Shown piece by piece: positions 31,889 through 43,525 of a DNA stretch of 64,000 nt. Numbering within the stretch: the stretch's first letter is position 1; the number at the start of each line of letters is the position of its first letter. The stretch covers positions 58,188,084 to 58,252,083 of the forward strand of contig CM043705.1 of NCBI GenBank assembly GCA_023935145.1. The letters are read 5' to 3'. The stretch comes from Bretschneidera sinensis. Lineage: Eukaryota; Streptophyta; Magnoliopsida; Brassicales; Akaniaceae. The notes under the pieces were generated by a model, which worked only from the letters and a program-made list of their open reading frames with translations, searched no databases and was not told where the DNA came from. The position numbers and the translations under genes are program-made.

Positions 31889-32276
31889 AGATGGAACCTC
31901 CACTGAGCATTAATCAAAATGCACATTCAAGCAGTTTTCCATCTGAAAAGACATCTATATGTTTCTTCCCCAAAACACAGGACTCACATATTTTATTTGG
32001 CATATCAATAATGGCAAACCCAAAACCAATTTTCTAGTTGCAAGAAATTCTATACTACCAAAATTTAAGTGTCCAAAACGCATATGCCAAAGTCAATTAT
32101 TATTACCAACCACATAACTAAAGCAAGGTAAATTTTCACAATTTATATTCATTGGAAACATGCGATTTTGAGTCATATTCACCTTTGCAATAAGTTATTT
32201 TTCGTCCACAACTGATAGTGCAACCTTCCTTGTTGATATACACATCATAACCTTTTCTCTGCAAGTTTCCTAACAC
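31889..32276 (-). pseudogene. pol (INT): C1 integrase N-terminal zinc domain
   Basis: The minus strand reads HMRFGHLNF near 32080 and KLVLGLPLL further on, the conserved pre-integrase/zinc segment of copia. It then runs to the insertion point at 31889 (SVEVPS), where the agatg target copy begins and element 3 interrupts the frame. Confidence 0.75.
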
Positions 32277-32585
32277 TCAAGAGATTTTGGAAAATATTTG
32301 GCACATGAAAACCTCAGAAATAGAATTGAAAGACTCATTCTTCAACCGAATGCTAATCTTATCTATTCCCATAACTAATATTTTTGTATTATTTTTAAGA
32401 GTCACCTCAAAGCGATAGGACTCATTTAATTGTGAAAATATCTCATTTTTGCCACACATGTGATTACTGCAACATGTATCCAAAAACCATTCATTCTTCT
32501 CTTTTTTCTCTATCTTATGACTCATCAACAACAAATTTTTAGCATTATTACCATTGTTTTCAGCAACTTTAGCATGATGCTCCAT
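32277..32585 (-). pseudogene. pol (PR): C1 protease
   Basis: The 102-residue frame has WFLDTCCSNHMCG, the copia protease active site, with Gly of the Asp-Thr/Ser-Gly triad changed to Cys. ILVMGIDKISIRL follows, as expected. It is continuous with the gag zinc-knuckle region upstream. Confidence 0.85.
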
Positions 32586-33520
32586 ATTATTTGCTTTTTT
32601 AATATGACATTCGTTTTGATAATGACCATATCACTTACAGTTATGGCATTGAATATGAGATCTACACTTATTCTGATAATGACTCTACCGTTTGCACATA
32701 AGGCACTGAATATTAGATTTGTTGTGATTTTGATTCACCTTTATGGCTCTTCCCTATCCATGACTCTGCCTGAAATTTCTTCCTCCTCATCTCTGACTTG
32801 ATTCTGGGTGATTCAATGAGTCATCTTTCTTTTTCTTGAAACTCAATTGAGCCTGCAAGGCTTCTTCAACTTTGGCCTATGATTTTTCATTCAAGTGTTG
32901 TTCATGAGCTTCTAAGGGTCCTTGTAAATCATTAATGATCATCGTGTTGAGATCTTTGGATTCCTCAATACCCACTACCACATGCTCAAATTGCATTTTC
33001 AAGGTCCGAAGAATTATTTCAACGACCTATATATCTTTGATATCTTCCCCGTCAGCTTTCATCTCGTTAACAAAAGCTTGTGTGCGCATAACATAATCAA
33101 CAATACTTTCATTATTTTTCATCTGATGAAGCTTGAATTGTCTACGCAGATCCTACAACTACAACTTTTTTACCATATTTGCACACTTATAAGAATTAAT
33201 TAAAATATCTCATACTGCTTTTACTGATTTAGCATGTGTAATTTTCTCAAAACATGACAATTCTAAAGCTTCAAAAATATGATGTTGGGTTTCTTTATTT
33301 TTCACACGAGCTCAATCCAAATCTTGTGTTTGTGCTGCCGTAAGTTGTGTATCATCGTATAGTTTAGGAACTCCATTCTGTACGACATCCAAAACTTTTA
33401 GGTAATCAAAGAAAGTCTTCATAATAATTTTTCACTTTTCAAAATATTTTTACCATCAAACTTGAATGTATGACATTCAACATATTTTTTAATCTGACCC
33501 ACTGTTATTATTTTTTTTCA
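32586..33520 (-). pseudogene. gag: C1 gag (UBN2-type) with two zinc knuckles
   Basis: The minus strand carries copia Gag blocks: a DILINSYKCANMVKKL stretch, LHQMKNNESIVDYVMR, and FEHVVVGIEESKDLNT. Near the C-terminus are two CCHC knuckles in tandem (C-x2-C-x4-H-x4-C at about 32674-32715 and 32611-32652), each hit by a stop codon. Several stops disrupt the frame. The start region is unclear. Confidence 0.8.
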
Positions 33521-33524
33521 CCTA

Positions 33525-33536
33525 GCTCTAATACCA
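33525..33536 (-). other. primer binding site of C1, tRNA-iMet type
   Basis: TGGTATTAGAGC on the minus strand, two bases after the LTR end; one change from the usual TGGTATCAGAGC, which element 4 retains. Confidence 0.85.
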
Positions 33537-33538
33537 AA

Positions 33539-33793
33539 TGTGAGTGGAAGAAAAATTAAGAATAGAAAGACTTTCCCAGAACACACAAATTGATGAGATT
33601 TGAAAGAAGAATAACTACTCTTTATTTTTCTTGATTGATTATTCACTTAATGTGCCAACCTTTATATAGGCTTCTAAATAAATACAATTACCAGTAAGAT
33701 AAATAAAATAAATTAACTACTCCCACTAAGAATAAACCAACAAAATTTACTAGAACTAAAATAACTAATTCTACTTGGTTTAGGTTTCTAACA
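33539..33793 (-). repeat. 5' LTR of C1 (255 bp)
   Basis: On the minus strand it starts TGTTAGAAACC and ends CCACTCACA. A TATATAAA box lies at 33661-33668. No second copy is found in the window, consistent with loss of the 3' end of C1. Confidence 0.75.
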
Positions 33794-33798
33794 AATAT

Positions 33799-34350
33799 TC
33801 CAATATTGCTGGGAATAAAAAATATTGTTTTCAAAATTAAGAATGTGCAAATTGTTGAAAATGTGTTAAGAAAATTAAAAACCAAAAATGAAAAATAATT
33901 TTCACAACTAAACATACTTAGGGTATGCTTGGATGAAAGGACAGTGAAAATAATTACAAGATTAGGGGTGAGTGTGTACCCTTCTCCTTATTTGTGAGTT
34001 TTTTAAAAACATAAAATAAATTCAAATCCTCTCAAAAATATCATTTTATCAATTCCTTTAAATTGGAGTAAAAACAATGTAATAGATACCATCCAAACAA
34101 GAAGAGGTACATAAACTTTCACATCTTGTCATCTTTTTAATTTATATAAAACATTCAAACAAGAAAAATGAATAATCACCCAAATCTTATTTTTTATGTT
34201 CTTTACTTTTCATCAGTATTCTCTTCTTTCCCTCCCATTAAACATCCAAACATAAGGTCAGGGTTTCACAAATTTATGAGATTCTCCATTGAGTGGAGTC
34301 TTATCAAATATCCATGGCATTACGTGGTGGCATACATCCTGGATGGTAAT
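33799..34350. repeat. duplicated non-coding segment, copy A, left part
   Basis: It matches about 55125-55664 in order and orientation, including 'cctttaaattggagtaa', 'aatgaataatcacccaaatc' and 'tatcaaatatccatggYatt'. The first part (33799-33918) is the right arm of the MITE-like repeat seen complete in copy B. It is cut on the left by the C1 LTR and on the right by element 4. No coding function is seen. Confidence 0.85.
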
Positions 34351-34395
34351 TGCAGGAAATCTGGGCCGGGTTGGGCACCCATGATTGGTGACTCA

Positions 34396-36533
34396 TAAGG
34401 GTAAAGAAGTAATTTGATAAATATAACATGAATTAAAATAATATATATAAAAAATTTATTATTGAATAAAATAATTCTTTTGAAAAAAAGACGAAGAAGA
34501 AGTTCTAGACAATGTAAAAAGAATAAAAATAAAAATAAAAAGTTATGGACATTGTAAAAAGAAAAAAAAAGAAAAAAAAACCAGTGGACAACACCTGGAG
34601 TCCAAGTGTTGTCAAAATTTCACAACCATTTGCAAGTCAGACAGCACCAAACGGTGCAAACGATGCATATATGTATGTATATAGTTTTTGTTTTATTATT
34701 TTTCTCACTAAATCCTGTTTGGTTTCTTTCTTTCTTCAATTAAATTTCTCTCTTTTTTTAAATACTTGGGGACTCAAAAAAATGTTGAAATTTTGAAATT
34801 TTGAATAGGTTTACGAGAGAATTTTAAATAGAGTTGAGAAAAGCTCTAAGAAAAACAAAAAGTAATAATGTGAATTTTATTTTTAAATTTTAGCATACAT
34901 GAAATTACTTAGAATTTGATGTGTAAATTTAAAGGGTATGAATTATGGAAGAATTGAAGAATAAATTAGAAATTTTAATATAAGCATTATGTAAGATGTT
35001 GACAATCAGTAATTGGGTGAAATTTATAAAAGGAGCAGGAAAGTCAATGAGGTGATCCACGGGTAGTTTTAAATGCTATGTGATGAGTTAGATTTACTTT
35101 TAGTACTCGAGGTGAATATGAAATATAAAGTGATGATATTTGAATTAATTATTAAACTATGATTGGATGATATATGAAAGTTGGTTGATGGATATGATAG
35201 AAATAACTGATATATTAAATATTTATTATATAAGAAGTAATATTATATAAATAATGAGTTGATTAAATATATAACGAAAGGATAAATGAAATTATTGACA
35301 AGCTATAATTGATAATTTGATATAATATATGAAGAGATAATTTAATGAATATGATAAAAATAATAATTTTGAGAAAGAACTGGATAGCTAAATTGAATGT
35401 TTGAATGTATGCTTGTTTTTATATTATTGTTCATATGCATAATTCATTTTATTGTTCATATGCATGTTTCATATTATTATTCATATGCATGAAATAAAAG
35501 AACTGGGAAGGCAACAGGTCTAAATGAAATAAATGAATCGTGACAGCCGGTATATATTGGAAATAAAAGAATCGGGAAGACAACTAGTCTAAATGAAGTA
35601 AAAGAACCGTGACAGCCAGTATATGTTGAAAATAAAAGAACCAAGAAAGCATCCGGTCTAAATGAAACCGTGACAGCCGGTATATGCTGGAAATAAAAGA
35701 ACCGGGAAGGTAGTCGATCTAAGCTAAAACATATCAACATGTGGGAAGACATTCCCAACTAATAATATAATTTAGATTCATGCATTGTCTTTGTTTTAAA
35801 TATTGATTATTTTTGCTTAAGATGTTGAAGTGTTATTCTTGATTGTAAATTTATTGATAGATGAATGAGTCTCATAGAGAGACAGATATGATGAGAAAGA
35901 AATATGAAAGTATGATATAATAAGAATTATCTGAGTGATTGATTATATGCTATGAACCTCATAACGAGGTAATTATGAGGTAGAACTGATATTCTCAAGA
36001 TGATTAAATATATGAGAAGAAGAGATTGATAAATGATTAGGATTATGATATGAGTAGTGATAATAGAATGCTATTATCGAATTATATGAGGTATAGATGA
36101 ATGAATATTTGAAGACTATTTGAACAATTGAATTATAAGATATGACTGGAATTATACAAATTGAATACTTCTAGTAAATTTAATTCATTGAGCTTGTGAA
36201 GATCACTCCTCATTATTAAATAATTTCATGTAGCAGGCATGATAGATAGGTTGTTGAGCTGTGATTCGGACTGAGTCATTATTTGTAAGCCACGTGGTCC
36301 ACATCCTCAGACTAATGGAAAGAAAAAAAAAATAATTGTAAATATTCATGCATCATATGTTGTATATATTATTTCAGTTGAAATTTTAATAATGTAACTC
36401 TCCCGTTAAGGGTTGAAGATTTATGTAGATAATTCAATTGATGTTTTTATATTGTTGTATATATGTGTCATGTTGGGATTTCAAAAAGTGATGACATGTC
36501 TCAAGGGTGTCCAACCCGAGATGGGTCGTTACA
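34396..36533 (+). repeat. solo LTR of a chromovirus family related to element 5
   Basis: It matches the element 5 LTRs along its length (for example 'tgaacctcataacgaggtaa' and the AT-rich end 'gggttgaagatttatgtaga') and ends GGGTCGTTACA. It lacks about 24 bases of the element 5 LTR start. Flanks actca and actcg look like its target copies. Comparing with the uninterrupted LTR at 50412 aligns base for base across the site. No internal region is present. Confidence 0.8.
35501..35725. repeat. ~60-70-bp tandem repeat in the solo LTR, 3.5 copies
   Basis: Units contain 'cgtgacagccggtatat' and 'ggaaataaaagaaccgggaa'. Shorter, rearranged versions are at 42570-42720 in the element 5 5' LTR and 48980-49090 in its 3' LTR, so copy number varies within the family. 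Confidence 0.8.
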
Positions 36534-36885
36534 ACTCGATCTGCCCAATTACCTACAAACCAAAAGGCATGAAGAAACTATGCAACTCTTAGTTGAATGG
36601 ATGCAACTTTTGGTTAAAGTCAACTGTGAAAATCATGTGTTATGAAAATGGTTGCTTGAAAATCTATATTATAGAGAGAAAAGGGACTTAAGAGAGAGAG
36701 AACTTCCTTTAGAGAGACGAAAAGGTTCATGAGTTGTGACAAGAACATAATTTTCTTCCTTGTGATTTCACCTTCAACCTCCGACGAGATTAAAGCATGA
36801 AGAATCGGAGAGGAGTCCAAATACTAGAAGGTTTCTGGTCAAATTGGTAAATACCCAATATTTCACTGTGAAACTATTTTTATAT

Positions 36886-36897
36886 TGGTATCAGAGC
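36886..36897 (+). other. primer binding site of element 4, tRNA-iMet type
   Basis: TGGTATCAGAGC, one base after the LTR end. Confidence 0.92.
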
Positions 36898-37795
36898 AAG
36901 TGTTTACGTTCTTTGGGTGTATATAGTTTCTGTGAATATGAAAGTATGTGTACTATTAGTAGAAAATGCATTAACATTCATAAAACTCGAAATTATTGAG
37001 TTTTAATGGTTAAAAATGGCAAACAAATTATTTCTTTACTATATACCGTAATTTTCTACAATAATATAGTATATAGTATGTAGATAAAATCTGGAAAATC
37101 TTGTGGTCTAACTCTCATGGAGGAGAGAGAAATTTGAAACCCTAACCATAAGACCCAAAACTTTGAAAATTTGTCATATATTGTACATTTATTTTCATAA
37201 CACATAATTTATATGGTTAGAAAGAAAATATCCTAAGCTTTCCAATGGTATATTGTACGCATTCGTTGGTTAAATATAGAGAAAGATATTTAGTTCGAAA
37301 AAATTGGGTCATTTTTGGCAAAAAATGCAAGTTTGGAGGTTGAAAATGACTTCCAGACCAATCCACTCCACGTGCCAAGAGAGACTGCATGCACTCTTTT
37401 ATATTATCGGTGATGGAATCTGCAAACAGAGACCACTACCATAATCTTCACCACCAAATGAAGAGTGCACCGATGGTCCGGTCATCATCAAACGCTGTTA
37501 AGGTGGTGCGTGGCTTGCACGCACCATTGTTGTGACTGGACTGGTTCTGGGTGGGTCTGAAACAATAACCACAATTCCAAACATTTGTAAGGCTTTGAGT
37601 CTGAAGCATAAGAAAGGTAAAGAGAATGTTCTGGTCCCCAAGAAGACAAAAAAGTGCAAGAGTGGTAAGCGCGGTGGTAAGAAGGACAATACCAAAATGA
37701 GTTGCTACAACTATGGTGAACTGGTTCACTTTACTCGTGATTGCATTGAGTCAAAGAAGGTATTACCCTACTTTATTTATTTGGTTAGTGCTTAA
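36898..37795 (+). pseudogene. gag: element 4 gag remnant
   Basis: Most of this is unreadable. The C-terminal end at 37532-37795 is recognisable as a basic linker (KKTKKCKSGKRGGKKDNTK) followed by CYNYGELVHFTRDC, a CCHC zinc knuckle in which the second Cys has become Tyr by a single TGT-to-TAT change. It is followed by the expected Glu/Lys segment. The N-terminal domain is lost to stops. Confidence 0.65.
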
Positions 37796-39410
37796 CTTTC
37801 TAGCTACGTGTTGCTTATTGAATCTCATCCTTTGTGAATTATAGACTCATGATGGGCATGTTGTGTAGCTAGAGAACAAAGAGCACCGTGGGGTACCATC
37901 AAATTTGAAAAAGTGCACGTTGGATATATGTGAGGAGTTATTTAAGAGTTGAAGAGAAGGTTTTTGACGCCAATCAGTTATGGTTGACTGGTGGTCAAAC
38001 CTGACTCCTACTAGTGTCCTATATATACTTTAATTTGATAGAGTTGGTTTTTGTGTTTAGTTCTTCTAGGTCTAGTTTTAATGTTATTTACTTTGGTATG
38101 GGGTTGGTGTATTATAAGAAGCAGACTTCTTTATTGTGTTGATGTATTAAAAGGTTCCAAAACACTTAGATTTGGTTTGTGTTTTGTAATATAATCAGAA
38201 TAATAGTTGTTCTTTTTAAATAATTGCATCTCTTTTCAGTGTAAGTTGTTGATGCAAAAATATTTGGCAAGCCATACTAGATCATATTGCATGTGAATTT
38301 TTAAAAGGTTTGACTAGTGAAAGCATATTAGGCTCACTCATTAGTTTTATTATTGCTAATAAAACAACTAAGAACCATTTGATACAAAACTTAGAACTAG
38401 GATCTCATTGTTAGTAATTCATTTGGATTTTTGTGGTATAGAAGAATTGATTTAGGATTTTTTTAAAAGGGTTTTAGAAAAGAGTTGTCTGTTCCTTTAA
38501 AAATTTCATAACAAAAATGTTGTTGCAGAGATATAAGAAATGACACTATTATAAATGGTTAAATTATTGGTGCAACCTATCTCTATTGAGGTTCATTGTT
38601 AATTGTTGCCTCTATGCTTAACCACATGCTTTTTTTATCAGTTACTTCTATTTAATTGACTATGAATAGGTCTGATACCTACTCTAAGTCGATTGATGAA
38701 ATTAGGGTCAATTGCTTGTGTTCATGGCTCTTCTCATAAGTTTGGGAAGTTGGGGTCCAAAACATAAAGGTGTATCTTTAGTAGATATTGAGAACACTCC
38801 AAAATGATGTGTTTATTGATAAATAAGCAACTGGAAGCTTGACTGAAGTTGACAGAAGCAATGTCCTAAAATCGTTTTTTCCTTAGATAGGGTTAGATCG
38901 ATAAGTTTTTTTTCGCTCTATGAGATAAAAGATCCTAATCATGTTAGTGTATCCAATCAATAAGATGAGGTTAAGAAGGTTATTCCTAAACCTTATCAAC
39001 TTAGTGGGAGAGATACATTGATTGGTGATTCTATTTTAGGTATGTTTGAGGCTTACCTCTAGAATCATAGTTTCGTGGTATCAACTGAAAAAAAAAGGGT
39101 CATTTGTCTTTGATGTGAGCTTAAGTGATAAGTTTTTGAGATCATCCCTAAAAAAAAAAATGGATTAAAAATAATAGAGAAAATATTGGAGTTTAGAGAA
39201 AACTAACCTTGTTTGGGACTTGGTCAAACTCTTAGCTATTGTAGAGTAACTGAGAACAAGTAAGTTCTCAAGATCATCGAAAAGCGATAGGTGAATGAAT
39301 TTAGTGAGAGGTAGAAGGCATATTTAGTGGCAAAAGACTATATCGTACAAGAGGGTGTAGCTTGTGAGGTTTATCTCTATTAACCTCATTCTAGTTATCA
39401 TCACAAGTCT
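37796..39410 (+). pseudogene. element 4 protease-integrase region, unreadable
   Basis: By position this should encode protease and integrase. Only scattered short frames remain and I cannot assign any catalytic motif with confidence. It is AT-rich with frequent stops in all frames. Confidence 0.35.
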
Positions 39411-39584
39411 GAGCTTATGAATGCATTGGATGGACTTCTGAGCTTATGAAAGAACTAGATGGACTTCTAAGCTTATGAAAGCAATGGATGAACTTTTGAG
39501 CTTATGAAAGCACTGGATGGACTTCTGAGCTTATGAAAGCACCAGATAGACTTCTGAGCTTATGAAAGCACTAGATGAACATTA
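39411..39584. repeat. 29-bp tandem repeat, six copies
   Basis: Units start GAGCTTATGAAAGCACTGGA and continue TGGACTTCT; starts at 39411, 39440 and 39469 show the exact 29-bp period. It lies directly upstream of the RT block that begins near 39585. As 29 is not a multiple of three, the array shifts the frame and must have arisen after coding selection ended. Confidence 0.92.
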
Positions 39585-40077
39585 AGCTTACATTTCTCAA
39601 TGAAGAATTGGATGACTAAATCTTCATGAAACTACCAATAGTTTTTATGTTAGAAGGCCAAAATCACAAAGTATACTAGCTCCAATGTTTTCATATATGG
39701 CCTGAAGTTATTCATCCAAATAGCGATATTTGAAATTTCATTGAAATATGAAAACTTATGAGTTTGCATGATCGATGGGAATCATTGTATGTATGTGAAA
39801 GGTCTGAGGATAAATTTGGAATTTATCATTTTATGTTAATGATTTATGGGCTAGAATGAGAAAAAGGTTGTCACCATTTAAGAATGGTTGTTCTTTCATT
39901 TTTAAAATGAAGGATTTGGGAGAAGATAATTATGTATTTGATTTGAAGATCTATAGAGATCATTCACGGAATCTCTTAGCTCTATCACAAGAGCCTTACA
40001 TTAAGAAGAATCTTAAAAGGTTCAGTCTACATAATAGCAATCCTGTAGACGCCTTATATTTAAAGACGAAGGCTTAA
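39585..40077 (+). pseudogene. pol (RT): element 4 reverse transcriptase (partial)
   Basis: A degenerate version of the copia MDVKTAFLNG region is at 39573-39640 (NIKLTFLNEELDD). The frame 39856-40077 then reads FKMKDLGEDNYVFDLKIYRDHSRNLLALSQEPYI and LKRFSLHNSNPVD, a typical copia palm/thumb region. The catalytic YxDD block falls in the broken stretch between and is not preserved. Confidence 0.8.
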
Positions 40078-40560
40078 ACCTTGAATTATACCTGAAAGTC
40101 CATAAAAGAAGAAATAAATTAGAAAAGCTTTCTACTTCAATACTAGTGAAAGCCTATTTTATGCTAGAGGCACACTATGTTTGATATTTGTTAAGCCTTA
40201 GAGCTAATGATTAGTCATAAATGGGAAGAAGAATTAGATAATGGTCAATAGGGATTCATATATACCTAAGAGCACTGCAAATGTTTAGCCATGGAGGCTG
40301 AGATCATAGCATAATCTGCTACAGTGAAGAAGGTGGTATCACTTAAGAGGTTCTTTGAAAACATAGGAGTTATCACTAATGCCTTGGAATTAGTGATGAT
40401 CAACTTTGATAGTCAATTTGATATTGTTTACATGTGGGATCCTTAATATCTTGATGAGACCAAATATATTAATTATAAGAATAACTTACATTGGAGACAA
40501 TGTGGATAAAAAAGAAAGTGGTTCGACCGTACATATTTACGCATTAGATAACTGAGTCAA
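40078..40560 (+). pseudogene. pol (RH): element 4 RNase H remnant
   Basis: 40291-40400 reads AMEAEIIA, a stop, then SATVKKVVSLKRFFENIGV, matching the second half of copia RNase H. The rest is broken. 40561-41352 and 49887-50411 are 3' sequence beyond pol. Confidence 0.65.
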
Positions 40561-41352
40561 ATTTATCCCTAGAAGTATACTTTTGCTTTACGTTAAAAAA
40601 TCTAGGTATGCGTATTGGTTAAATAAAAATTTATGTACTGGTATATTAATAACTTTAGTGTTCATTCCATGTATTTTAGACATGTCGGATGTCTTATACA
40701 TGTTGACGCTAGCACAAATACACACACTTATGAAAGTATGTCACCAGGAAGAAGTCGACTCTCTCACACGACCGATCACCTCAGGCATTGAGATAGTGAG
40801 CTGAGATGAGACTTTGTATACTATTTTAACGCTAATGAAAGTGAGATAAGTATATAATGAATGTGATGAATTCATAAACAGTGTGCCTCATTAAAAGTTG
40901 CCTTTACTAGAGTCAAGATCAGGTCTTGATCCAAAGCTTAAAAACTTAGATCAATCATGATCATCCCACGATCATAGAAACCTGGATGGAAGTTGAATGC
41001 GAGTACTTATTAAGGCGTTCAAAGGAGTGAGCTAACAAAGAACTCAAGCTAGGCAAATGAGAGCATAAGGATGCAGATTGTGCCTAGGCTAAGATTCGTA
41101 TAATGGTATGAAATTTGGCAAAGATCCTTATAATGGTATGAAATTTGGCAAAGATCCGTATAATGGTATGAAATTTAAAAAGACATAAGCTCTTATCAAG
41201 AAAGAGTAAACCACTATAGCATGTATTTCATATTACATGTGCTTAGTATGACTTTAAAGGGATGTGAGTGAGTGAATCAATCCTTGTGTCTTCATTGTGT
41301 GAGACCCAGAGGCTTATGCAAATTAAAAGCCGCAGCTAGTGCCCTATGTTAC
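40561..41352 (+). other. element 4 3' non-coding region, left of element 5
   Basis: No coding motif is visible. The open frame at 40583-40804 matches nothing I recognise. A 30-bp tandem repeat is at 41091-41180. The stretch ends in gttac, the target copy of element 5. Confidence 0.5.
41091..41180. repeat. 30-bp tandem repeat, three copies
   Basis: AAGATYCKTATAATGGTATG followed by AAATTTGGCA repeats with a 30-bp period. Copies are nearly identical. Confidence 0.92.
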
Positions 41353-43509
41353 TGTAATACTCGTGATCGTAAAGTAAGGGTAAATAACTAATTTAATAAA
41401 TACGACATGAAATTAAATTAATATATTTACTCGAAGGATTTAGTATTGAATAAAAAAAAATCTAGACGCGTGGGGGCATAGTTATAAAGATAAAAATGAA
41501 AAAAAAATTCATGAGCAGTAAAGATAAAAGAAAAAGAAAGAAAAAAATTTTTTGTAAAAAAAAAGGGTTTCCAAAACGTGGCAGCAGGTGTTGCCACCTA
41601 TTGGCCAATTGGTATAGGAGGGTGCATGTTTTACACGTTGCATACACGTGGAGTTGTGGGAGAATTAGGCTGCTGACTTTGCAAATTTCAATTTTATGCT
41701 GCTGAGATTTTTGGGGCAGCGACCTTATATATGTATATATTTATTTACACTTAATTTCGTATAAGTTTCTTTCAAAATTACTCTATTTCTTTAAGCACTT
41801 GGGGATCCAAAGAAAGGTCAAAATGGCAAAATTTTGAAGGGATTTACTGCGGAATTTCATAGAGAATCATGAGAAGTTATCAGAAAAATAGAAGGTAATA
41901 ACATAGTGTTTATTTTTTAATTTTTAGCATACATGAAATTCCCCAAATTCAAAAGTGATAATTTTCAAAGGGTGTGGTTTATAACGAATTGAAGAATAAA
42001 TTGTAAATTTAATATAAAATATGATGCCAGGTGTTGACGATCTACAACTGGAGGAATTTTTTAGAGGAACAAGAAATGCAAGGAAGTGATCCACGGGTAG
42101 GCTTAAGTGCCACGTGGTGAGTTGGATTTACTTTAAGTAATCAAAATAAATATGAAAAATCTAGGAATAATATTGAAATAAATTATTAGCTTATGTTTTG
42201 GTGATAGATAAATATTTGGTTGATAAATATGATATGAATATTGGACATATAGAATAGTATTATGTGAAAGAGATATTTTTGGAATAATAAGTTGATTTAA
42301 TAATAAAAACGATAAGTGAAATTCTTGATGAGCTATGGTTGATGTTTTGATACGAATTTTGAGAAGATGAATTTTAGTGGATCTTGACTAATTTTGATGG
42401 ATGATTTGATGTGATTTGGGATGAGAGAAATTTAGTGAAATTTTTGTTATATAAATTTGAAAATAATCAGGATAGCCAATTTAAGTGTTTTGAATTTATG
42501 TTGTTTTTATATTACTGCTAATATGCATATTTCATATTATAGTTCATATGCATTTGCATTAAATAAGATAACCAAAAGAACCGGGAAGGAGCCGGTCTAA
42601 TGGAATAATCGTGATAGCCGGTATATATTGGAAATAAAAGGGATATCGTGACAACCGGTATATGCTGGAAATAAATTTCGTGATAGCCGGGATAAGTTGT
42701 AAAGAACCGAGAATAGGCTAGTCTAAGATAATAACAACCTATCGACAAGTGGGAAGAAGTTCCCATCATAATCATTCATGCATGACATCTGATTTAATTA
42801 TTGCTTGCATTATTGAAATGCTAACGTGTGGTGTGTTATCATGAAATTGTTTATAGATGAATTGGTCTCACAGAGAGAGACGGTTATGGTGAGAAAAAAA
42901 AACAGAGAATGATAAAAGCCATCTAAATGGTGGACTTTATGATGTGAACCTCATTACGAGGTAATTATGAGATAATTGATGGTCTTAAGGTGAACCAATA
43001 AATGAGAAGAAGAGATTGATAGAGAATGAATCTTATGACATGTGTAGTAATAGTAGAAAGTTATCATCAAGTTATGTGAAATATAAATGGTTAAATATAA
43101 AAGGGCTATTATGCAAACCGAATATTTTTAGTAAATTTAATTCACTGAACTTGTGAAGCTCACCCTTCATTGTGCAATGATTTCAGGTAGCAGGCAGAAC
43201 AAAACAGTTTGGTGAGTTGAGGTTCAGACGAAATCATTTTTTGTAAACCATGTACTTATCAACATCCTCAGACTAATGAAAGAAAGTAAAATAAAAATTT
43301 ATTTGTAAATATTCATGCATTTTACGTTGTATATTATGTTTAAGTTAATATCAGATTGATGTATCTCCCCTGTCGATGGTTGAAGATTTATGTAAAATCT
43401 TCTATTGGTGTTATTTATTTATTTTTTGTTGCATATATGTGTCGTGCTGAGATTTTCAAAATGTGATGACACCGTCTTAAGGGTGGCCAACCTGGGATGG
43501 GTAATTACA
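41353..43509 (+). repeat. 5' LTR of element 5 (2157 bp)
   Basis: It starts TGTAATACTCGTGATCGTAA and ends GGGTAATTACA. Long poly-A and T-rich patches lie in its first third. It matches 47723-49881 throughout with scattered substitutions and a ~50-bp extra block near 48780 in the 3' copy. The open frame at 41462-41705 is LTR sequence, not a gene. Confidence 0.92.
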
Positions 43510-43513
43510 ATTT

Positions 43514-43525
43514 TGGTACCAGAGC
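43514..43525 (+). other. primer binding site of element 5
   Basis: TGGTACCAGAGC, five bases after the LTR end; tRNA-iMet type, as in chromoviruses. Confidence 0.9.

Larger units (their letters stand above)
25345..33793 (-). mobile_element. C1: Ty1/copia element, minus strand, 3' end missing, carries nested element 3
   Basis: Reading from the right on the minus strand: LTR (33539-33793), iMet-type primer site, UBN2-type gag with two zinc knuckles, protease, integrase N-domain, then element 3 inserted in integrase, then the integrase core, linker and RT. The order PR-INT-RT is diagnostic of copia. The element stops within RT at about 25345; RNase H, PPT and the 3' LTR are absent. Base after the LTR on the right is aatat (33794-33798). 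Multiple stops make it inactive. Confidence 0.88.
34351..36884 (+). repeat. 5' LTR of element 4, split by a solo LTR
   Basis: It starts TGCAGGAAATCTGGGCCGGG (34351-34395 or so) and resumes at 36534 as 'ctgcccaattacctacaaac', ending TTTTTATA. Without the insertion it is about 390 bp and matches 50412-50866, for example 'catgaagaaacYWtgcaact' and 'gtccaaatactagaaggttt'. Confidence 0.88.
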
